A stretch of DNA of 64,000 nt, from the NCBI GenBank assembly GCA_003220685.1, contig QHTE01000064.1, positions 1-64,000 of the forward strand, read 5' to 3'. This stretch comes from Candidatus Rokuibacteriota bacterium. GTDB lineage: Bacteria > Methylomirabilota > Methylomirabilia > Rokubacteriales > CSP1-6. The translations under genes and the position numbers were made by a program. The notes beneath the pieces were generated by a model that saw nothing but the letters and a program-made list of their open reading frames with translations, ran no database searches and was not told where the DNA came from. Positions 58,256-64,000 of the stretch are shown piece by piece (positions within the stretch are counted from its first letter, which is position 1; the number at the start of each line of letters is the position of its first letter).

Positions 58256-60052
58256 ATGCCTGGCTCGCTCCTGCTGAGCTGTGAGGGCGTCGGCAAGGCC
58301 TACGGGACCCGGTCGCTCTTCGACGGTTTGACTCTCGGGCTGTTCGAAGGCGACCAGGCCGGGCTCGTCGGGCCCAACGGCTCCGGCAAGTCCACCCTCC
58401 TGAAGATTCTGGCCGGCGACACGCCGCCCGACCGCGGCGCGCGCTCGCTGCGCAGCGGCGTCCGTGTCGGCTATGTCTCCCAAGACCCCGTGTTCCCCGC
58501 CGGACGAACCGTCGACGACGTCGTGATGGCCGCGTTGATCGGTGTAGAGGAGGAGGACCGGCCCGGGCGCCTCGCGCACGCGCTCGGCCGCGCCGGCTTC
58601 GCGGACGGGCGCGCGAGCGTCGACACCCTGTCGGGGGGCTGGAAGAAGCGGCTCGCGATCGCGTGCGAGCTGGCGGCCGCGCCCGATATCCTCCTGATGG
58701 ACGAGCCCACCAATCATCTCGACGTGGACGGGATCCTGTGGCTCGAAGATCTCCTGACGGAGCGGGCCCGGGCCTTCCTGGTGGTGAGCCACGATCGCTA
58801 CTTCCTCGAGCACGTCGCGACGCGCATGCTCGAGCTCAGCCGCGTCTATCCCGACGGTCTGTTCGAGGCCGAGGGGTGCTACAGCGAGTTCCTGGCGCGC
58901 CGGGACGAGTTCCTGCGCGGCCAGGCGGCCTATCAGGACGCGCTCGCCAACACCGTGCGGCGCGAGATCGCGTGGCTCCGCCGCGGCGCCAAGGCGCGCT
59001 CCACGAAAGCGAAGGGCCGCATCAAGCAGGCCGAGCGCCTCATCGACGAGCTGGAGGACGTTCGCGCGCGCGGCCCGGCGGCGACGGCCGGGATCGACTT
59101 CACCTCGTCGCAGCGCCGGACCCGCCGGCTCCTGGTCGCGCGCGGGCTCGGCGCTTCCCGTGGTGGCCGGCGGCTCGTCAGCGATCTCGACCTGGTCGTC
59201 ACGCTCGGCACGCGTGTCGGGCTGATCGGCCCCAACGGCAGCGGCAAGACGACCCTGCTTGAGGTGCTCGCGGGTATCGTGTCGCCCGACGCGGGCGCGA
59301 TCGAGCGGGCCGACGACCTGCGCATCGTGCGATTCGAGCAGGAGCGCGCCGGCCTCGATCCCGCGCAGAGCCTGCGCCGGGCGCTGGCGCCCGAGGGCGA
59401 CGTCGTCACGTGGCGGGGCCGTAGCGTCCACGTCGCCGCGTGGGCCAAGCGCTTCCTGTTCCGCCCCGACCAGCTCGATGTGCCGGTCGGCCATCTGTCG
59501 GGCGGCGAGCAAGCCCGCATCCTGATCGCGCGGCTGATGCGCGAGCCGGCCGACCTGCTGATCCTCGACGAGCCCACCAACGACCTCGACATCCCGACGC
59601 TCGAGGTGCTCGAGGACAGCCTGGCGGAATTCGACGGCGCGCTCGTCCTGGTCACGCACGACCGCTTCATGCTCGAGCGCGTCTCGACGACCATCGTCGC
59701 CCTCGACGGTCGGGGCGGCGCGGCGACGTTCGCCGACTACGCGCAGTGGGAAGCGTCGCGCGCCGCCGCCGAGCCGACTCCGCGAACGCCGCTCGAGACG
59801 CGCGCCGCCGAGACACCGCGCCCGCGGGCCAAGCGGCTGGGTTATCGCGAGCAGCGCGAGTGGGAGGGCATGGAGCAGGCGATTCTCGACGCCGAGCGCG
59901 CCGTCGTGGCGGCCCAGCGCGACCTCGACGATCCGGCGATCGTGTCCGATCCCACGGCGCTGCAGCAGCGGTACGCCGCGCTCGAGGCCGCGCGCGCCGA
60001 CGTCGACCGGCTGTACGCGCGCTGGGCGGAGCTGGACGCCAAGCAGGCTTGA
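58256..60052 (+). CDS. uup: ABC-F family ATPase, Uup-like
   Basis: The 598-residue protein has two ABC domains in one chain, without membrane segments. Walker A: GPNGSGKSTLLKIL and GPNGSGKTTLLEVL. Signature: LSGGWKKRLAIA and LSGGEQARILIA. Walker B: LLMDEPTNHLD and LILDEPTNDLD. A linker of about 80 residues rich in Lys/Arg lies between (about 230-275), and a charged coiled-coil-like C-terminus (REWEGMEQAILDAERAVVAA) follows, as in Uup. ABC-F proteins act on the ribosome or in DNA repair; Uup is linked to both. Only 6 nt separate it from the microprotein. Confidence 0.92.
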   Translation: MPGSLLLSCEGVGKAYGTRSLFDGLTLGLFEGDQAGLVGPNGSGKSTLLKILAGDTPPDRGARSLRSGVRVGYVSQDPVFPAGRTVDDVVMAALIGVEEEDRPGRLAHALGRAGFADGRASVDTLSGGWKKRLAIACELAAAPDILLMDEPTNHLDVDGILWLEDLLTERARAFLVVSHDRYFLEHVATRMLELSRVYPDGLFEAEGCYSEFLARRDEFLRGQAAYQDALANTVRREIAWLRRGAKARSTKAKGRIKQAERLIDELEDVRARGPAATAGIDFTSSQRRTRRLLVARGLGASRGGRRLVSDLDLVVTLGTRVGLIGPNGSGKTTLLEVLAGIVSPDAGAIERADDLRIVRFEQERAGLDPAQSLRRALAPEGDVVTWRGRSVHVAAWAKRFLFRPDQLDVPVGHLSGGEQARILIARLMREPADLLILDEPTNDLDIPTLEVLEDSLAEFDGALVLVTHDRFMLERVSTTIVALDGRGGAATFADYAQWEASRAAAEPTPRTPLETRAAETPRPRAKRLGYREQREWEGMEQAILDAERAVVAAQRDLDDPAIVSDPTALQQRYAALEAARADVDRLYARWAELDAKQA

Positions 60053-60089
60053 GTCGGAATCCTCGTCGGGTTCCCTGGTAGCGTGACAC

Positions 60090-60915
60090 ATGGGACCGAT
60101 CCGCGCCGGCTCATTGCGGTGGGCGGTCCTGGCCGGCGTGATCGCGCTGGCGTCTGCCGTGCCTCTCGCATTCGCGCAAGAGCCCGCCGGCTCTGGCTCC
60201 ACGCGAGAGCCTGCGGGAGCTGCGCAAGAGCCCGCGCGCTCCGAGAAGCTCTACTGGGAGACCGGAACGTGGTTCCCGACGCGGACCCGATCTCGAACCT
60301 TAACGAGAACGCCGCGATTCGCGGCCTGCTCCTGGGCACGAGCTACGAGCTCGGGGACGACTATCGGGGGATCTGGGGCCTCTTCGGCATCTTCGACTAC
60401 CGCTCGCCGCAGGTCTTCCGGATCTCGACGACGGCGCTCGGGCTCGGCACCGTCGGCCAGTGGTGGCTCACACGCCAGATCGCGCTGCAGGGCACCGTCC
60501 TCGGCGGCGTCGGATTCGGTGCCTCCGGCACCGTCGGCGACAAGGCGGAGCGTGACTACCACTACGGGGTCGTTCCCGAGGTACTGCTCGGCTTGCGCGC
60601 GATCTTCGACGAATGGGTCATGGTCGACGCGACGGGCCGCACGTACTTCGTGGCCGGCAAGGGCGCGGGCGGCGGGATCAGCACCAGCGACATCGGCAGC
60701 GAGATCATCAATCGCGTCAATCTCGGGCGCACCGTGCGCGTCTGGGGGCCTCACGGGATCGGCGTGCAGTATCTGGTCTCGACCCGCGACACGAGCGTGC
60801 AGGGCTTGGGGATCGTCACCAGCGGGTCGAGACCGTCAACCTCACCTACAACTTCCTGGGCCACACGCGGTTCGGCGCCGTCGAGTGGCGCCCCGAGGTG
60901 ATCGCCAGCCGCTGA
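60090..60915 (+). pseudogene. DUF3943-like outer-membrane-type protein, two frameshifts
   Basis: Three successive frames make one product. A signal peptide with a linker (LRWAVLAGVIALASAVPLAF, KLYWETGTWF) runs to about 60270. The main body (ADPISNLNENAAIRGLLLG, YELGDDYRGIWGLFGIFDY, TALGLGTVGQWW, LGRTVRVWGPHGIGVQYLVS) runs to about 60825. A short tail (ETVNLTYNFLGHTRFGAVEW) ends at 60915. The body is like DUF3943 outer-membrane beta-barrel proteins. Adding one C to the CCC run near 60275 and one G to the GGG run near 60822 restores one frame. It may therefore be intact in the organism. A function is unknown. Confidence 0.65.
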
Positions 60916-60928
60916 GCCGCCGGGCCGG

Positions 60929-62542
60929 TCACGCGACGCCTTCCTCCGCCACGCGCGAGGCGGCGCGCTCGGTCGCCGCCGCGGTGGCCGCCGTCGACGG
61001 CTCCATCCGGACGCGCCGCATGAGCGGAAGGAACAGGGGCACCGCGGCGAACATCACCGCGAGCAGCCAGAAGTCGTCCGCGAACGCCAGGAGCTGGGCC
61101 TGCGTCACCGTCTCGCGATAGAGCATCACGATCGCCTGGCGCTCGGCGGTGAAGGCGTCGCTGCCGCGGGTCACGAAGTGACTCGCCCACTGCGCCAGGC
61201 GCTCCCGCGTCGCCGGGTCCCATGCGGTGACGTGGCTCACGAGCGTGGTCTGGTGGATCTGGCTCCGCTGCGCCAGCAGGGTCGTGACGACCGCGATGCC
61301 GACGCTGCCGCCGACGTTGCGCGACATCCCGTAGACGGCGGTGGCGTTGACGAGCTTGTCGCGCCGGATGGTGGCGAGGGTCAAGGTCGAGAGCGGCACG
61401 AAGACGAAGCCGAGCGCGAAGCCCTGGATGAAGCGTGGCAGCGCGAGGGCCCAGTAGTCCATCCCCAGGGTCAGCGAGGTCATCATGTAGAGGCTGACCG
61501 CGTTCAGCAGGCAGCCGAAGCCCAGCATCATGCGCTGGTCGACGCGCGTCACGATCCCGGAGGCGAACAGCGAGAAAATGTTGCCGAGCCCGCCCGGCGC
61601 CAGCACGAGGCCCGATGTCCACGCGTCGTAGCCGAGCAGTTTCTGCGTGAAGACCGCCACCAGCAGCATGCCCGAGAAGGTTCCGAAGCCTACGATCATG
61701 CTCAGGATGGCGCCGGTCGCGAAGTTCCGGTCGGCGAACACGGTGAGGTCGAGGATCGGCTCGCGGGCCGTCAGCTCGCGGATCAGGAAACCGGCGAGCG
61801 CACCGATGGCGACGACGGTCAGCGCGACGATCGTTCGCGAGGCGAACCAGTCCTCGCGCTCGCCGCGGTCGAGGACGAGCTGCAGGCACCCGAAGCCGGC
61901 CACCATCAGCGCGAGCCCCCACCAGTCGATCCGCGCGTGGCGTCGCAGATACGGCGGGTCGAACAGGAAGACGCTCGCCAGGAAGAAGCCGAGGATGCCG
62001 ACGGGCAGGTTGATGTAGAAGATCCAGCGCCACGACCACTCGTCGGCGAGATACCCGCCGACGGTCGGCCCCAGGATCGGGCCCAGAATGAAGCCGACCC
62101 CCCAGACCGCCATGGCGAGGCCGCGCTGGTGAAACGGGAAGATCTCCCAGAGGATCGCCTGCGAGAGCGGAATGATCGGCCCGCCGCCGAGGCCCTGGAA
62201 GATCCGCGCCACGATCAACGTGGTCAGGTCGGGGGCGGCGCCCGAGATGAACGAGCTGATCACGAACAGAGTCGCGCAGATCAGGAAGAATCGCCGGCGC
62301 CCGAAGAGGCCGGTCAGCCACCCGGTGGCCGGGATGATCACGGCGTTGGCCGCGAGGTAGGAGGTGATCACCCACGACACCTCGTCCAACCCCGCCGACA
62401 GCGATCCCTGCAGGTGCGGCAGGATGACGTTGGTCACGCTGGTGTCGAGTATCTGCATGAAGGCGACCACCATGACCGTCATGGTGATGGCCCACTTCTG
62501 GGCCGAGGAGATCGGGGGCGCTTCCGGTGCCGGGGACGTCAT
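60929..62542 (-). CDS. DHA2-family MFS multidrug exporter (EmrB/QacA type)
   Basis: The 537-residue inner-membrane protein has about 14 hydrophobic segments. AFMQILDTSVTNVILPHLQ is the DHA2 D1 motif, TGWLTGLFGRRRFFLICATL is loop motif A and GVGFILGPILGPTVGGYL is antiporter motif C. It should export a drug or metabolite by proton antiport. The usual partner EmrA (membrane fusion protein) is not adjacent. GGAGG lies only 3 nt before the ATG (62542). It is in tandem with the amidohydrolase upstream (38 nt). Confidence 0.92.
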   Translation of the reverse strand: MTSPAPEAPPISSAQKWAITMTVMVVAFMQILDTSVTNVILPHLQGSLSAGLDEVSWVITSYLAANAVIIPATGWLTGLFGRRRFFLICATLFVISSFISGAAPDLTTLIVARIFQGLGGGPIIPLSQAILWEIFPFHQRGLAMAVWGVGFILGPILGPTVGGYLADEWSWRWIFYINLPVGILGFFLASVFLFDPPYLRRHARIDWWGLALMVAGFGCLQLVLDRGEREDWFASRTIVALTVVAIGALAGFLIRELTAREPILDLTVFADRNFATGAILSMIVGFGTFSGMLLVAVFTQKLLGYDAWTSGLVLAPGGLGNIFSLFASGIVTRVDQRMMLGFGCLLNAVSLYMMTSLTLGMDYWALALPRFIQGFALGFVFVPLSTLTLATIRRDKLVNATAVYGMSRNVGGSVGIAVVTTLLAQRSQIHQTTLVSHVTAWDPATRERLAQWASHFVTRGSDAFTAERQAIVMLYRETVTQAQLLAFADDFWLLAVMFAAVPLFLPLMRRVRMEPSTAATAAATERAASRVAEEGVA

Positions 62543-62580
62543 TGGCCTCCAGGCGCTTCGCTCGGCGCGCCGAGCGTGGA

Positions 62581-63627
62581 TCAGGCTAGTCGATAGACCC
62601 GTCTCGCGGTGCCGCTGAAGAGCGCGAGCTTGTCGTCGGCCGAGGCACGCGCGGCGATGCGCTTGAACGCGTTCCAGAGCGCGGCGTACCCGATCCCCAT
62701 CTTCTCCACAGGGAAATTGCTCTCGAACATGCACCGCGAGGGTCCGAAGCGCTCGATGCAGAATTCAATGTACGGCCGCCAGTGGTCGGCCAGGTCGCTC
62801 GACGAGGGCGGGGCCGGGCGCGCGCCGTAGTCGTACGCGGCCAGCCGCATCATCATGCCACCGAGCTTCATGACCACGTTCGGGCAGCGCGCCAGCTCGG
62901 TGATCCCCGCCTTCCACACGGCGAACACCTCGTCGCGCTCGCCGGTGTAGGGGCCGTAGCCCAGCGGCCCGCCGCAGTGCCCCACGATGATGTTGGCCGC
63001 CGGGAAGGCGCGCGCGAGGTCGATCGCGTCGGCGAGCTGTGGGTGGAACACCCACGCGTCGAGGGATAGGCCGAGCGCCGTCAGGCGCGCCAGGCCCGCA
63101 CGGAAATCGGGCTGCTTCATCAGCTGCGGGCCCCCGGCGACGGCGCTGTTGCCGATCACGTCGCTCGCGTCCCAGGCCGCGGAGTGGCGGACGCCGCGGA
63201 ACCGGCCGCCGCCGGCGCGGATCAACGCCTCGAGCACGGGCTCGACCCGGTCGCCCAAGGTGAGATCGGCGAAGCCGACGATGCCCGCGGCGACGCGGGT
63301 CGGGCCGTACTGGCCGCTCTCGCTCATGGCCGCGATGCCGGCGACGAACTCGGTCTCGCCCACGGGCCGCAACTCGACCGGGCCGGACGCGCGGTACATC
63401 GCGTGGCACTCCAGGAACACCGTCGCGACGACGTTGTGGCCGGTGCCGAGATCGGCGAGCAGCTCGTGCAGCAAGTAGCGGTGGTCGGGCCGCTCCCACA
63501 GGTGATGGTGCGTGTCGACGATTGGCAGCTCGGGCTCGAGGATCGGCTCGCGCGGCGCCCGGGCGAGCCACGCCGCGTCCGGCGGGCGGATCCTTCCAAA
63601 GCGCGTCGGCGATCCGGCGTGGCCCAT
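62581..63627 (-). CDS. Amidohydrolase_2-family hydrolase
   Basis: The 348-residue protein has the TIM-barrel amidohydrolase pattern: VDTHHHLWE (metal His pair), VFLECHAMYR, IIVGHCGGPLG and MFESNFPVEK at the C-terminal Asp position (Asn here, as in the ESNFP subgroup). It may hydrolyse lactones, for example sugar- or phenol-derived ones. The chosen start (63627) lacks a strong ribosome-binding site. A further in-frame extension exists, but it looks random. It precedes the DHA2 exporter on the same strand. Confidence 0.85.
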   Translation of the reverse strand: MGHAGSPTRFGRIRPPDAAWLARAPREPILEPELPIVDTHHHLWERPDHRYLLHELLADLGTGHNVVATVFLECHAMYRASGPVELRPVGETEFVAGIAAMSESGQYGPTRVAAGIVGFADLTLGDRVEPVLEALIRAGGGRFRGVRHSAAWDASDVIGNSAVAGGPQLMKQPDFRAGLARLTALGLSLDAWVFHPQLADAIDLARAFPAANIIVGHCGGPLGYGPYTGERDEVFAVWKAGITELARCPNVVMKLGGMMMRLAAYDYGARPAPPSSSDLADHWRPYIEFCIERFGPSRCMFESNFPVEKMGIGYAALWNAFKRIAARASADDKLALFSGTARRVYRLA

Positions 63628-63745
63628 GCTAGAACGTGTGGTGGCCGGTGCCCCGACCGTGCGCGTGACCGCGGCGCGAGAAGCCGCTCGACGGAGGCAC
63701 CGAGAAACCGCAGGCGGTGGAGCGGACCGGATAGCGCACGTCGGG

Positions 63746-63967
63746 TCAGCCCCGACCGGCATCGCGCGCGACCCGGAGTGAATCCTCGAGCGCGTCGAGG
63801 TCCCTGACGGGGACCGCGGCGACGGTCACCGGCGTCCCGGCTTGGGTGGCGAGCGCGGCGGCGAGGTCGGCGCACGCCTGTCGCGCCGCCGTGGGCAGGT
63901 CGACGTCGGTCACGAGCACGAGCCGGCCGGCGATGCCCTCGTCGAGCGGCCGCTGATCGTCGGTCAC
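63746..63967 (-). CDS. Hypothetical small protein
   Basis: A 73-residue frame from GTG (63967) reads MTDDQRPLDEGIAGRLVLVT, DVDLPTAARQACADLAAALA and VRDLDALEDSLRVARDAGRG. Its acidic/Ala-rich composition is protein-like and the frame is not overlapped by another gene. No family is recognised, no Shine-Dalgarno is clear and the window ends soon after. It could also be part of a larger gene or a chance frame. Confidence 0.4.
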   Translation of the reverse strand: MTDDQRPLDEGIAGRLVLVTDVDLPTAARQACADLAAALATQAGTPVTVAAVPVRDLDALEDSLRVARDAGRG

Positions 63968-64000
63968 CGCGCGCGATCATAGCATCTCCGTCGTTCCGGG

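Noticed and set aside
1-64000. tRNA, rRNA, riboswitch or CRISPR features
   Set aside because: I saw no TTCGAAT-type T-loops with matching arms, no rRNA segments, no known riboswitch core and no regular repeat-spacer pattern. A covariance-model search would be the proper test.

Overview
The window is about 64 kb of very GC-rich DNA, densely coded on both strands, with short intergenic gaps and many 4-nt stop/start overlaps (GTGA, ATGA). GTG starts are common. Gene content is dominated by luciferase-like flavin monooxygenases (3), TIM-barrel amidohydrolases (4 of one superfamily plus a cytosine-deaminase-like one), alpha/beta and dienelactone hydrolases, CaiB-type CoA-transferase, MetE-like proteins, VOC proteins, ABC and TRAP binding proteins and a molybdenum hydroxylase. 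This mix suggests an environmental, metabolically versatile Gram-negative heterotroph. Periplasmic lipoproteins, an MlaC-like protein and a GspC-like protein indicate an outer membrane. A Rokubacteria/Methylomirabilota-like or deltaproteobacteria-like soil genome fits best. That is an inference from gene style; no rRNA or other phylogenetic marker is present.

Layout. 1-300: scar holding an IS91-type transposase tail and a TauD-like tail. 299-3394: small envelope proteins, a crotonase, an MlaC-like protein and a VOC protein. 3412-8580: frameshifted Uma2, a luciferase-like monooxygenase, a remnant of an ABC binding protein, a double-domain CoA-transferase and an amidohydrolase. 8805-13984: DinB-like protein, S9 peptidase, PPOX protein, SDR and a MetE-like protein. 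14454-22691: one long minus-strand operon with a monooxygenase, creatininase-family hydrolase, NMT1/THI5-type ABC transporter (binding protein frameshifted), cytosine-deaminase-like hydrolase, RidA, alpha/beta hydrolase and MBL-fold protein. It resembles a Rut-style N-heterocycle uptake and degradation pathway.

22913-28498: dienelactone hydrolase, PGPGW membrane protein, then cupin plus a three-subunit molybdenum hydroxylase with a CoxG-like protein. 28650-32397: minus-strand operon monooxygenase / NTF2-like / epimerase / amidohydrolase. 32492-41828: two hydrolases, a class IV aminotransferase, an MFS exporter, a second MetE-like protein with a quinone-reductase-type MDR, an M20 amidase, a paralogous amidohydrolase and a VOC protein. 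41969-48516: orphan GspC-like protein, secreted propeller-like protein, small secreted protein, DUF1330, carboxymuconolactone-decarboxylase-like protein, BT1-type transporter, a His-rich membrane protein and a lipoprotein. 48528-54383: recQ, a leaderless-peptide TRAP binding protein, small envelope proteins, an orphan E1-alpha dehydrogenase and an alpha/beta hydrolase. 54411-64000: TauD-like remnant, a dipeptide/oligopeptide ABC operon without ATPases, a 19-residue Lys-rich microprotein in front of an Uup-type ABC-F gene, a doubly frameshifted outer-membrane-type gene, a DHA2 exporter and an amidohydrolase.

No rRNA, tRNA, CRISPR array, phage or intact mobile element was recognised. Four reading-frame breaks in three genes each coincide with a short homopolymer run, which suggests consensus errors at least as much as true gene decay.
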